Shown: positions 46,596 to 59,109, counted from the first letter of the stretch. The stretch: DNA of 64,000 bases from Atrina japonica (GCA_030159075.1 BROG01000521.1:307501-371500), one strand, 5' to 3'. A program made the numbers and translations. The notes: generated from the sequence alone by a model not told the origin.

Positions 46596-49500
46596 GTAAG
46601 TCACTAGCTACATGTACATGGAGATCACTTGATTCTTTTGATATTTTTAGCTCAAGTTTAGGGGGATGGGGCATACACGTATACCATCACCATGGTGTCA
46701 TTGTCCAGTTAAGAAGATTGGTTGAGGTCAGATTACCTGCTTCTACAGCTCAAACATGATCAGCTAAACTTGCACATACATTGTACCTGTATATGTCTTA
46801 TGATTCTCAGCACCTGCTGTGCTTCAGATTCTGGTCTGATCCTTTAATTTATTTTTTGCAAAAATGATGCTGTATTGGGTATCTGTTTTGGGCTGGCATA
46901 ACAAGCATAGCAAATGAACGTTACTAGTCTCTCAGCTGAGACAGTAACCCTATTCATGGAAGGCATGAAACAAGTATGTTAATGAACCTTTACTGTATTG
47001 GCGTGTGTCCATGTAACACAAGTCAATACATAGTATTTGTGGCACTTCACCTGGTGCTGATAACTTCTCCATGTACAATGTACATATAAGTGGCAAAATT
47101 CTTGTGATACCTGTACATAAAACAACAGTAAAAAGATATTTATAATGTTATTAGACCTTTTCCTGTGGTTTCCAAAGGGCTGATATCTGGCCCCATTCCA
47201 AATGGAAAATACATGTATATGTACATAGGTTTTTTCAAATACAATTGTATCATAAGATGAAAAAAATTCCCAATTTGGTGTAGCGACAGCGACCATAAAG
47301 AAAAATAAATGAATGAAGGGGGAAATGCGTTTAATAAAGAGATTCCATTATATTTACATGTACATGTGTGTGAACTAATTTTCCCAATTTGACACAAAGT
47401 GGCATTATAAATTTTCAATTGTGTCGCCAATGGCATTTTCCAAAAAGTGGCAAAGAAGATCTAAATTAGTTTGTACAAATGTATATATATATATATTTAC
47501 ATGTATTGATAGACTTATTCTAGCTTTCTCACTTTTCTAACAGTTGTCTGTACAGTGTATGTAACAGTCAAAGTTTCATATTTACTGTTATAGGTTGTTA
47601 TATGGTATGGTATTTTTTTCTCCGACATGTCTTTTTTAGTCCCATCACTTGACTTAAGAGTAACTGCTGGAGCTTCCGTGAGCTTCATTGTGCTTTGAAT
47701 CATGAAGTATCTCACTCCTGGTCAGTGCACGTTTGAGCCCTTCTTGGAACCTAAGTTGATTTTTGTGAGAAAGTTTGTCAGTTTACTCACGGAAGCTTAG
47801 GCTGGTGGTCGCTTCCCGGGTACATTGTAACCGGGTTGTCTCCTCCACCTTTATAAACTGGCTGCCACCACATAACTGAAAAATTGTTGAGTGTGGCATA
47901 CATGTAAAATACTATTCAAAATAAAATAAAAAATATAGTGAGCGCTAAGTACAGGCTTGTATGGTATGTAGACTACATGTACATGTATGTACTAATGGTT
48001 TGCTATAGAACTGTGCTACTATGACTACATGTATAGGGTCAATTTCTGCCATGATAAAGGACACATGTGAACCACGTCTTTCAATACATGTAGTTCAGTG
48101 GTAGAGAAACTACTTTACAAGAGTGAAGTCAAAGGCACCTGTGTTCATTGTCTGATATCACTGTGGACGTTATGTCAAAGAAATATCACTGCAATTACAG
48201 CCCTTTTATTAGAAGTCCAAAGCCAGCAGAATCTGTCTGCTAAATGTATATGTATATTAAAGAAAATCAGTGTACATGTAACTCATCAGCTACTTTTACC
48301 TATAAATCTATTTCAGGAAAGATTGTTTATTTCTATAGATCTCTGACTTGACCCTTACACCACTAAGTATCTGAGTGGAATGGTCTTTTCTATTGTTTAA
48401 GACCAGTCCATTATGGTCTGTAGTGTTGAAAGGGTTAAGCTACTGCTGGACATAGATCATACCTCCCTGTTCCTTACTTTACATAACTGGTCTTCTACTT
48501 CAAAAATTATGGAGAGGGCTGAATTAAGACAAGTCGATTAAAATAGGTGTCTTATATTAGGCAATATCTTTTTGCTTTAATGTCTTTAACATTTTTGTAT
48601 CTTTGTTCTGATGTTACTTTAGGAAGAAAGAATGATGCCAAAAAGTTTCAGAATGGTCAACCAGAATCATTCACAGTTCCCAAGAATGTGGAAATCATCC
48701 TCAACACGGAGAAAGTGGAAGCCATTGATCTTCTACAGCTTAGATTTTATCCAGACTACCAGTGGATGATGGATTTTTCCGTGTCAGCAGTCGTCGTTTA
48801 TTTCCTGACAGAAATATACTACGCCATCGGAGCAAGAACAGAAGTCAATATCAGTATGCTATGGTGTTTACTTGCCATTGGCTTTTGTTTGCGTCTTTTG
48901 TTTTCACAAACAGCTATGTACTTTCGATTGGATGATAGCAGCGAAAAAATCCTCTGCGTTTTGTTTGGATTTTTCTTCTTGGTGGCAGCTATGGGGATTT
49001 TAGTCGTCGATGAGTCTATTCTAGAATTTGGATTACAGCAAGGTTTTAATAATTTCTCTGATGGTGCCAATTTGTTTTTGAAACAACAGGGAATTGAGTC
49101 ACATGGACCAGTGACGTTTTTAACATTTAAAATCATCCTTGCCATTTTGTGTGCTGTGATGGGTTCTCTCTTGACGTTTCCTGGTTTGCGTTATGGAAAA
49201 CTTCACATCGACTCTCTTAAATATAGCAAGGAGAGTCCATTGAGACAAGTTCTGTTGCACATCAATTTCATTTTCCCACTTATAATTCTGTTACTGTGGG
49301 TCAAGCCTATAGGCAGAGAGTCTATTTGTGGGAAAAGCTGGACATCCAGATACAAACTTTTAGGAGAGCCGGAATTTGAAATCCTTCGAATAACTCTGTT
49401 AGGTCTAATGTTTCTATTGAGATTATATCTACTGCCAATGCACATGCAGTCGCATCTCAATTTGGCATATGAAAAAGTTGAAAGTCTGAAAAAGGAAAGT

Positions 49501-49929
49501 GGCAGAATTAATTCTGTGGAATTACAAAAAATGATTGCAAGAATTTTCTATTATCTGTGTGTGGTGGCTATACAGTACATCACACCAGTACTTTTACTCC
49601 TATTTATGATGTTTATGCAGAAGACTCTAGGAGATTACTCATGGGCGGCTCTATTTGGAGAGTCTTCGGAGCAGTATTTTGCAAGCTTTAGCAAAGGAAG
49701 TACATTAATGCAGAACTCTACTTTGACAGATGAAGGGAAGAATGCAACAAGTGACAGTATTTCTGAAACAGCAGCTCAATTTTCTTGGGCTTTGGTTAAT
49801 CTTCGACAGGTTTTCTCCAACTTGTGGTACAGAGGGCTCTTTAGTTTCCTCAATTGGTGGTTATGTGCTTCCTGGTTTACTAGTACATTATTTGGTATGT
49901 ATTACCACTCCAATGTTGGAGCAAAATAA
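46409..49929 (+). CDS. TMEM161: TMEM161 orthologue, two coding exons, complete
   Basis: Coding exons 46409-46595 and 48623-49929 join in phase 1 (G|GA) through GTAAGT and TTTAG sites, giving 497 residues; human TMEM161A and B have about 480-490. The start MAILGAQLVFSLIIFSF matches MAVLGVQLVVTL. FARWLLC-like FGRWLLC and RYLHPTDGEL follow. Conserved segments include RFYPDYQWMMDFSV, FTE-like FLTEIYYAIG, LTFPGLRYGKLH, WVKPIGRE and the end LFGMYYHSNV. Hydrophobic spans at about 3-19, 112-130, 140-158, 168-190, 225-245, 270-290, 325, 380-400 and 465-485 suggest a multi-pass membrane protein. Family members lack a known biochemical activity; vertebrate TMEM161B is linked to cardiac rhythm and brain folding. 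A versus B cannot be settled here. Confidence 0.95.
47130..47460 (-). repeat. Dispersed repeat, family C, in the TMEM161 intron
   Basis: Plus strand has TTCCCAATTTGACACAAAG and CAATTGTGTCGCCAATGGC, the reverse of the family core. Confidence 0.65.
47690..47930 (+). mobile_element. SINE copy in the TMEM161 intron
   Basis: Matches the 30901 SINE: AAGTATCTCACTCCTGGTCA, GTTGATTTTTGTGAGAAAG, TGTCTCCTCCACCTTTATAA and GTTGAGTGTGGC with an A-rich end. The head is decayed. Confidence 0.75.
47931..48622. other. TMEM161 intron, remainder
   Basis: TAGTTCAGTGGTAGAGAAAC near 48092 looks like a tRNA A-box relic of another SINE. No gene. Confidence 0.35.
48623..49929 (+). CDS. TMEM161: TMEM161 last coding exon
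   Basis: A 1307-nt exon with most membrane spans. The open frame appears to extend upstream to 48547, but the acceptor TTACTTTAG at 48614-48622 marks the true boundary. The stop TAA (49927-49929) overlaps an AATAAA (49925-49930). Confidence 0.95.
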
Positions 49930-50760
49930 AGGTGACTTACAGTTGGATACTTCCTGGTTTACTACATGTAGTATATTATTTGGTATGTATTACCACTCTG
50001 ATGTTGGAGCAAAATAAATGTGAGTTGTAATATGGATACTTCCTTGTTTACTGCAAATACTAGTACATGTATTATTTGGTATGTATGCTATTAACACTCT
50101 AACATTGGAGCAAATTAAAGGTGACTTGCAATATATGACCTCCTTGTTAACTAGTACGGTACTTTGTACATACATTGTACTTGTATTACCACTCCAATGT
50201 TGGAGCAAAATAAAGGTTACTTGCAATGTAAATACTTCCTGGTTTACAACAAAATACATGTACTAATACATTATTTGGAATGTATTACAAATGTGCCACT
50301 CCAGTGTTGGAGCCAAATAAAGGTGACTTGCAAATTCATGAATACTCCTTGTTGACTAGTACAGTACTTTGTACATACATTTGTACTTGTATGGCATCTC
50401 CAATTTTGGAGCAAAATAAAAGACACCAACAATAAAGATACTTCCTGATTTACTACAAAATACTAGTACATTATTTGGTACATGTATAATGTATGTACTA
50501 CAAATGTACCACTCCAATGTTGGAGCAAAATGAATAACATTTATAATATAGATACTTCCTGGTTCTTTATTTGTTAAATTTGTATGTTGATGTACGTGAA
50601 ATGTAACAATACTCCGATAGTGGAGTAAAATGACGATGACTTATGACATACATGTAGATGCTTCTCTGTTCACCAGCACATACACTGACATGTACATGTA
50701 CACTAATGTTCGATCAAGGAAGCAAACTTTAGAAGCTTCCATATTGATTCACTACATCAT
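49868..50760 (+). repeat. Minisatellite derived from the TMEM161 C-terminal codons and stop
   Basis: The last coding stretch (GCTTCCTGGTTTACTAGTAC through TGGAGCAAAATAAAGGTGAC) is repeated eight or nine times with a period of about 85-115 bp and growing divergence. Copies 2, 4, 5 and 6 keep AATAAA (50013, 50209, 50316, 50415); copies 3 and 7 have lost it. Copy 2 would still encode LFGMYYHSDVGAK-stop in frame with itself. Confidence 0.93.
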
Positions 50761-51997
50761 ATACATGTATGTCATTTGTTCACATGCATTTTCAATCCAT
50801 TGTTGAAGTGATTGTTTTGGGGGCATCTTTATACATTTTTTCTGTAGTAGAAATTCAAACCTGTATGCTGTAGTTGTAGTTGTGAATCTGTTTCTGAGTT
50901 ATCTCCCTTTTACTCTGTAATACATGTACATGTAGTTACTGTATATGTACATGTACAATACATCAGTAAACATGCAGGGCACGCAGTAAAGATTCTCTTT
51001 CAGATTCAGATTGTCAAGTGTGGGGTAAAAATTTAATTTTCCATGAAACCTACATGTATATTTTGGTTAATTACATGTACTTGATGAGCTGCACATATAT
51101 GTAAATATATTTAATAAAAGTAAAACCAGTATATGTACATTTTTAAATATGAAAACTAAAAATTTAGTTACACAAGTTTCCTGGGTTTTCTTTAGCTTTT
51201 GTAAGGAACTTACAGAGCTTTTTAGTAACTCTCTCTTTTTTTGACCCAGTGCATCTTTCTTTGGGATGCTGTTTTTTAAATAATGATATAGAAAGAATGA
51301 TATTTTTTTACTTACAAAATTGGAGACTTGGTTTTTGGAAGATTTCAAGAATTTAATGGGATGTAACTCTTTCTGCAGGCATACATTTATACAAAAATAA
51401 GTTAAGCGGCTCATTTGAGTACTAGTTATGTCAGAAATAAAATCAATTTTGTTATGTTTCAAAAATTAGTATGTAAAGGTACAATTACTCTACAGGTACA
51501 TTAAAACACTTTAGCATTTGTTCTGATTCCCTGACATTAGTTGGATATTAATTTCCATAAAATAGCCTGTCATCCCTAGGTCTGTTGTTATTTAATTTAG
51601 ACTCTTTGTGTTTGTACACATTTGCCAATTTGTCTAGGTAAATATACATGTACAAGTGTTGGGAGATTTTTGTATTAAAGGGAGATAATATCTCACTTAT
51701 CTCAGATGATGAGAAGAAAAAGTGTTTTGTGCTTAATATTGTATTGAATATGTTATATGAACGAAAGTAAATGAACATTTGTACTTTTATATGGTGATGT
51801 GGTATGATTTTATTTATGAAAAAGTTTTGAATTAAAATGTAAAAGAATGTTCTACTAGTCAGGCTTTGAAGAAATTAATACATGTGTAAATATTTAAATA
51901 CATGTAATTGTTGTACTACAAATGTATGTAGCCTACATGTACAAATGTACATATATATGTACAGTTTGGACTGCAGTGAGTTTTCAGATCCTCCAAT
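50761..51997. other. TMEM161 downstream region
   Basis: No gene recognised. Could include TMEM161 3' UTR. Several ACATGTACATGTA stretches. Confidence 0.4.
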
Positions 51998-52078
51998 GCA
52001 TGTGTGTGTGTGTGTGTGTGTGTGCAGGTGGGTGTTTTTGTGCTGATGTATGCATGTGTGTGTGTGTGTGTGTGTGTG
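51998..52078 (+). repeat. (TG)n microsatellite
   Basis: Two TG runs separated by CAGGTGGGTGTTTTTGTGC. Confidence 0.95.
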
Positions 52079-52179
52079 ATTATGATGTCAAGATTGAAGT
52101 TTAGGTCAAGAATGCTACTGTTTGTTTTTATGTTACTTTTTATAATTGTATTTTCTTTAAAAGTCAAAGAGCATATTTG

Positions 52180-52450
52180 TTGTTTCCTGTGGCATTGAAC
52201 ATTTTTTTTGTATTTTTTGTGAGATTACCTGTCAGGGATTTTCCTTTTTTGGGGGGAAATGGGACATGGGCGTTTTGAACTGGGAAATTTAGCAACATTT
52301 TGTCAAAATTGGGAAATCTAGAAATACACAAAACTGTGTGAAAATACAAGAATCTGTTAAAGTTTCAACTGCAAATTGGGAAAAAATGCATTGCTTTTTG
52401 CATTGAGAATGGGGGCTTTTTTTGGCCCTGTATGATAAGGTGGAAAATCC
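52180..52450 (+). repeat. Dispersed repeat, family C, degraded
   Basis: Repeated TTGGGAAATCTAG, AATTGGGAAAAAATGCATTG and GAGAATGGGGGCTTTTTTTG, as in 53350-53625. Confidence 0.5.
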
Positions 52451-53219
52451 TTGTACTGTATAAAATTTCTATCACATTATTTGATATTTCTAACCTCCGT
52501 GTCATTATACTTCAAGGATGTGTCATTTTCTTTACATGAAAATTGATTTTCCCCATGTAGGCACAAAATCTAAAAAAAAAAAAAAATAGCAATTTTTTGA
52601 AAAAAAAAAATTCCTTATGAGTTCATACAAGACTACACAAGTTTACGATTTACATTTCATGTATCTTATGGACATTTTCCTAATAACTGTACTCCTATAA
52701 CTTTTGACAGCTTTACAGATTCCTGGAATATGACTTCAGGAAGCATTCAATTACTTTGATGACCTGTATATTTATGGGGGAATCTGTATAACTTATACTG
52801 TTACCTGTCCAAAGTCACAGGACGGCAGTTATTGTTGAAAGGTTGGTTATAGTTTGATTTCATTTGCTCACCTTTATTTTGTCATCAAAGTTGGAGGATA
52901 TCAAAACTTGAACAAAAAACTCTTTGTTTTGGACAGATTGTAAGACATCAGTTCCACAAAATATTTTCAAGTCTTTCTTACAACTGCTGTTACTTAACTA
53001 TCAGTAAATACACATGTACCGGTATATTTCAGTTTACTGGTAATTTTATTTTTGTCAAAATGTGTGCATTGAAATACATGTATATACTTGTACATGTGCA
53101 GTGTCAGGTATGTAGGATGCAGAGGAAATTTGGACTACATGTACATACACCAGTAGATATAGGTATAGGATAGAGATATTCCTAGTTTAGCTGAGATGCA
53201 ACTGTCTGTTATCCTACAA
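52451..53219. other. Intergenic, no gene seen
   Basis: Two poly-A runs near 52574 and 52602. No ORF of interest. Confidence 0.4.
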
Positions 53220-54045
53220 CAGCACCAAAAATACTATTTCAAGCTTTTCTAAGAATAAAACCACCAGTCCAATTTTCATCAAGTTTGGTATGTACCTGTA
53301 CATGTGTAGTATCTCTGGGGAGAGATATAAAAAGTTGTAAATTTCATCTGGGTCAAAGGGTTTTTTTAAGCAGGTCTTTTTCTGTCAGTTTTGGGAAAAT
53401 GCCATTGGCAACACAATTGGGACTTTTTAAAACATAAATTTGTGTCATATTGGGAAACATTGTGTGCACACATGGAAATCTAAATGCATTTCCTCCTTAC
53501 ATTATTATTTTTTTTCATTATGTTCATGAGCTCAACATCAAATTGGGAAAAAATACATGCATTTTTGAATTGGGAATGGGGCTTAATTTCGGCAAGAATT
53601 AAGCCCTGCTAAGCCAATAAACAGTTATTTGTTTAATGTGCCTCAATCAGTGAGAAATGGGTTGGTCAGTAGGACAAAATTTCTTTTTAATTTTCCTTTT
53701 TTATGTTCATTGTTAATTGGACAAAAATTCTAATTTTTGATAAGAAAAATTACAAGTGGGCAAACTGCATAAACATTTTGGGGTAGAGGTAGGTTCTATG
53801 GGTCACAGTGCTTCAAATGACATAAGATACATGTACAGTTTGATACAAATGGCTGGTTGACTTTTTGTATACAATATCTTTTAGAAAGTTCTTAGGAATT
53901 ATCTAAGGATGATTGTGACAAAGTTTCAATGTCACAGGGTCAACAGCCAAGGTCACAGTTGCCAAAGTGAACAGAAAATATCAGTTGCATAATAGACAAA
54001 GTAGCAGCCAGGGGAGGGCATTAAGGCCCCATGGGTCCCTTGTTT
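53220..54045 (+). repeat. Dispersed repeat, family B, with a family C insertion
   Basis: Family B phrases (CCACCAGTCCAATTTTCATC, AAGTTTGGTATGTACCTGTA) open it and CATGGGTCCCTTGTTTAATG closes it. Family C sequence occupies 53350-53625 (TGCCATTGGCAACACAATTG). Confidence 0.55.
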
Positions 54046-55040
54046 AATGTTTGGTCCTCAGTAGTGTGAAGTTTATGTGTGTTTCCCCATGCATGTTTTA
54101 AATGTACATATGTGTTACAAATGTTCAACATATTTGAAACGTTTATATGTGTAAACATACTTTATTTTTTATGTTAAGTACAGTCAACTCTTGTTATAAC
54201 AGCACTTGATATAACAGCATTTTTGGTTAATGGCAGAAATTTCATGGGAATGAATATACATCCATGTTAATTTGATTGTATATATAAAGGCGTATTTGCT
54301 TTCAGGCACCGCCAGTGATTTTTGGCAACAAACATACATTTTTACTGTAGAATTAATTTGTTGCATGAAAAATGAAAAATTGTTGCCATAATTTATTACA
54401 TTAATACATTGTAGAACGAAAATAACAATAAAAACATTTTTATTAGTTGTAGTCATTTTATATGATTCATGCAATCATATTGAATTGAGGTTTAACCTTT
54501 AATATAGGCTTTGGCCCCAAGCCTGGAAATTTGATATTTTTCTGCACCAAATTTACATAGAAAATCAACAAAATGTCTTAGATCATGTTGATAATAAAGG
54601 TTTTTTTTCACCCCTGAATATTCCTATAGGGGGCGTTTTTAAAATGGTACTATGAATAAAATTTTATAGAAAATTTTTATGATAGAAAAAGATGATAAAT
54701 TTTTGTTCCGAAATTCTGCAATAGAGCATTTTTCATTGATATGTTGTGCAGAAAAAATTTATGGGTTGATTTAATATGGAATGAAAAAAATGCTGATAGC
54801 TTTATGACTTAGAATGTTTGTACATGTGTAATGAGTTTGTATGTCTACTTTGAACCTGAAACATAGTATATGTTTGTATTAAAATTAAACTGCTAAGCAG
54901 ATTATAAAGTATAGACATAGTGTTGTGATGTTTGTTCAGGTGTGTTGTTCAGGTGTATTTAAAATCTTTAGAATTGATCTTTCACAGATTGTTAGTTTAA
55001 ATTTTATTTTTCATTCAAACATCAATATGAGTTTAGTGAT
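54046..55040. other. Intergenic, no gene seen
   Basis: TACAGTCAACTCTTGTTATA then GATATAACAGCATTTTTGG at 54180-54225 resembles one end of a terminal-inverted-repeat element; no matching second end was found. Confidence 0.4.
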
Positions 55041-57155
55041 ACAGTGAAACCTGCCCATTCTGCCACCACTGAAATGTGGTCTTATAAGACAGGTGGTCTC
55101 TCAGTAAAGGTATTGTCTAAATTACATGTATTTCTTAACTGTGGTTTTCAGAATGTGGTCTCACAGGACAGGTGGTCCTTTATGACAGTGGTCTCACAAG
55201 ACAAGTGGTCCTTTATGGCTGGTCTCACATGACAATCCTTTATGACAGTGGTCTCACAAGACAGGTAATCCATAATGACAGCGGTCTCATAAGACAAGAC
55301 AAGGAATCCTTTATTACAGTGGTCTCACAAGACAAGTAGTCCTTTATGACTGGTCTCACATGACAAGTAGTCCTTTATGACTGGTCTCACATGACAAGTA
55401 GTCCTTTATGACTGGTCTCACAAGACAAGTAGTCCTTTATGACAGTGGTCTCACAAGACAAGTAGTCCTTTATGACAGTGGTCTCACAAGACAAGTAGTC
55501 CTTTATGACTGGTCTCACAAGACAAGTAGTCCTTTATGACTGGTCTCACAAGACAAGTAGTCCTTTATGACAGTGGTCTCACAAGACAAGTAGTCCTTTA
55601 TGACAGTGGTCTCACAAGACAAGTAGTCCTTTATGACTGGTCTCACAAGACAAGTAGTCCTTTATGACTGGTCTCACAAGACAAGTAGTCCTTTATGACT
55701 GGTCTCACTAGACAAGTAGTACTTTATGACTGGTCTCACAAGACAGGTCTTTGATGACAGTGGTTTCAGAAAACAGGTTGTCTTTGATGACAGTGGTCTA
55801 ATGAGATTGTTGTCTTTGATGACTGGTCTCATGAGACAGGTTGTCTTTGATGACAGTGGTCTCATGAGACAGGTTGTCTTTGATGACAGTGATCTCATGA
55901 GACAGGTTGTCTTTGATGACTGTGGTCTCATGAGACAGGTTGTCTTTGATGACAGTGGTCTCATGAGACATCTTTTATGACAGTGATGTTCCAAGACAGG
56001 TTGTCTTTGATGACAATGGTTTCATGAGACAGGTTGTCTTTGATGACAGTGGTCTCATGAGACAGGTTATTTTTCATGACTGATCTTGTGAGACAGTTGT
56101 CTTTGATGACAATGGTCTCATGAAACAGTTGTCTTGGATGACTGGTCTCAAGAGACAGTTGTTTTTGATGACACTGGTCTCATGAGATGGTTGTCTTTGA
56201 TGACACTGGTCTCTTGAGACAGGTTGTCCTTGAAAAGTGATCTAATGAGATGGTTGTCATTGATGGCAGTGGTGTCATGAGATTATTATTTTCAATGACA
56301 GTGGCCTTTTGAGACAGGGTGTCTTTGATGACAGTGGTCTCATGAGACAGGTTGTCTTTTATGACAGTGCTGTCCCTAGACAGTTTGTCTTTGATGACAG
56401 TGGTTTCATGAGACAGTTGTTTTTGTATGACAGTGGTCTCATGAGACAGGTTGTCTTTAATGACAGTAGTCTCACAAGACATGATGTTTTTGTATGACAG
56501 TGGTCTCATGAGACAGGTTGTCTTTAATGACAGTAGTCTCACAAGACATGATGTCTTTGTTGACAGTGGTCTCATGAGACTGGTTTTTTATGACTGGTGT
56601 CATGAGACAGGTGGTCTTTGATGACACTGGTCTCATGAGACAGTTGTCTTGGATGACTGGTCTCATGAGACAGTTGTCTTTGATGAAACTGGTCTCATGA
56701 GATGGTTGTCTTTGATGACACTGGTCTCTTGAGACAGGTTTTTGAAGAGTGGTCTCATTAGATGGTTGTCATTGATGGCAGTGGTGTCATGAGATTATTA
56801 TTTTCAATGACAGTGGCCTTTTGAGACAGGTTGATTTTGATGACATTGGTCTCATGAGACAGGTTGTCTTTTATGGCATTGCTGTCCCAAGACAGTTTGT
56901 CTTTGATGACAGTGGTTTCATTAGATTGTTGTCTTTGATAACAGTGGTCTCATGAGACAGTTGTCTTTGATGATGGTGGTGTCCCAAGACAGGTCACCTT
57001 TGATGACTGGTCTCATGAGACAGTTGTTTTTGTATGACAGTGGTGTTCCAAGACAGGTTTTCTTTGATGACCGTGATTTCTTGAGATGGTTGTTTTTGAT
57101 GACAGTGGTGTCTCAAGACAGGTTGTCTTTTATAACAGTGATCTCACAAGACAGG
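55041..57155 (+). repeat. 33-bp minisatellite inside a dispersed element, about 60 copies
   Basis: It opens TACAGTGAAACCTGCCC and CCACTGAAATGTGGTCTTAT, then runs into units of TGACAGTGGTCTCACAAGAC plus AAGTAGTCCTTTA (to ~55740) and TGACAGTGGTCTCATGAGAC plus AGGTTGTCTTTGA (to ~57155). Some units are 30 bp. Unit sequence matches the reverse of the 7832-11385 array at about four positions in five. Confidence 0.93.
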
Positions 57156-57365
57156 TTTCACTTTAATTTGATGGTTGAATATAAATTTATCACTTTGTAA
57201 ATAACTTAAATGTTCTGACATTTTTTGATGACATTGGTTTATATAAACAAATCGAAGCATCAACTTTTTGTCTCTGTTTTTATTTTTGCTTTTAGCAATA
57301 CATGTATGTCCAGAGAGCTAATGTCATATACCCTTGGTGTTGTCCATGGATGAACATTTTAACTT

Positions 57366-57765
57366 TGGCTACATTGTTTGTAATAAATGTGCAATCCTTA
57401 TTATCAGACCTTTCAGATGATAACATGACCTTTGACATTGTTTGTAATAAATGTGTAATCCTTATGATCAAGACAACTTCAGATGATAACATGACCTTTG
57501 ACATTGTTTGTAATAAATGTGTAATCCTTATGATTAGACCTTTCAGATGATAACATTTTACCTTTGACATTGTTTGTAATAAATGTGTAATCCTTATGAT
57601 CAGACCTTTCAGATGATAACATGACCTTTGACATTGTTTGTAATAAATGTGTAATCCTTATGATCAGACCTTTCAGATGATAACATGACCTTTGACATTG
57701 TTTGTAATAAATGTGCAATCCTTATGATCAGACCTTTCAGATGATAACATGACCTTTGACATTGT
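57366..57765 (+). repeat. 64-bp minisatellite, six copies
   Basis: Unit CCTTTCAGATGATAACATGA, CCTTTGACATTGTTTGTAAT, AAATGTGTAATCCTTATGAT, CAGA. Copies are nearly identical, pointing to recent expansion. Confidence 0.95.
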
Positions 57766-58078
57766 TACATTCTTAGAAAAAAAGAAAACATTTTACGATA
57801 GAAAAAAATTAATAATAGAATTGTATGAAATTCTGTGAAAATGTTTTTGTAAAGGCAATAGTTGTTCATTGGTGTTGGCAACCTTCTAAGCTTTGACAAG
57901 ATGTGTTGAAATCTATCTAACAGACATTTGGCGTCAGAGCCAGTGCCATAAATACTAAAGGTTTTAGACAGTCAAGGTCAGACAATTTGATGATTTTATC
58001 TTGGGTATTTTAATGTCTGCCTTTCTCAAGCCCTTAGCATTGGAAATAAAAGGCATTGACTCTTCTGAAGTGGACAAT
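57766..58078. other. Spacer between arrays
   Basis: No gene or repeat recognised. Confidence 0.4.
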
Positions 58079-58520
58079 TGTGGTCTCACAAGACAGGTAG
58101 TCCTTTATGACAGTGTTCTCACATGACAGGTAGTCCTTTATGACAGTGGTCTCAAAAGACAGGTGGTCCTTTATGACAGTGTTCTCACATGACAGGTAGT
58201 CCTTTATGACAGTGGTCTCAAAAGACAGGTGGTCCTTTATGACAATGTTCTCACATGACAGGTGGTCTATTATGACAGTGTTCTCACATGACAATTAGTC
58301 CTTTATAACATCATTCTAACACAAGTGGTCTTTCAAGAAAGGTGGTCCTTTATGACAGTGGTCTCTCAAGACAGGTGGTCTATTATGACAGTGTTCTCAC
58401 CAGACAAGTAGTCCTTTATGACAGTGTTCTCACAAGACAAGTAGTCCTTTATGATGACAGTGGTCTCACAAGACAAGTAGTCCTTTATGACAGTGTTCTC
58501 ACAAGACAGATAGTCCTGCT
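58079..58520 (+). repeat. 33-bp minisatellite, about 13 copies
   Basis: Same family as 55041-57155: TGGTCTCACAAGACAGGTAG, TCCTTTATGACAGTGTTCTC. Confidence 0.92.
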
Positions 58521-59109
58521 TGCTCAACAACAGTTTGAGTTGACTACACAGGTCAACATGACCATAGCATTTGAGTTGACACAGCTTGACATGACTGAAG
58601 AGCTACTCATGTTACCATATGATTAAAGGGATCAATATTAGAACAAATCTCAGCATGACTGGAGTATGATTCTGAGCTTAACATGACTTGAGAGCTTCAA
58701 AGTGTCACATGATATCAGAATTAAATATTGCCATAGAATTTCGCACGACTATAGAGCTCAATATGACTTCAAAAGACATGACTCCAGAGCTCAATATCAC
58801 CAGAATATAACTACAGTCCTTAACACCAGAATCATTGTACTATTATAAACATACTGCCACTTTGTAGCTTTGCAAAATTGAGATGCTCAAGATGATAGTT
58901 TCTGTCAATAAGACTTCATCAGTTGAGCTTGAATTGAAATAGATGTATAGTTCCAAAGACATAGAGGATTATCATGCAATGCAAAATAATAAACCGAAAT
59001 GTATTGCCAAATCTGTCGAAGAGTAACCCTATTTAAAAAGATGAATATCTTAGCTGTCAAAGAGTTAGGAATTTAAATGGTGCTCTCCATTTGAACTATT
59101 ACTTTAGTA
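58521..59109. other. Intergenic, no gene seen
   Basis: Loose repetition of GAGTTGACACAGCTTGACATG and AGAGCTCAATATGACTTC; a decayed tandem repeat is possible. Confidence 0.35.

Noticed and set aside
48547..48622. Met at 48547 as the start of the TMEM161 protein
   Set aside because: It precedes a TTTAG acceptor, and the conserved N-terminus is supplied by the 46409 exon in matching phase.
55674..56666. Repetitive ORFs in the 55-57 kb array
   Set aside because: Same cause: a 33-bp unit read in frame. Both strands are open and the peptides have no recognisable domain.
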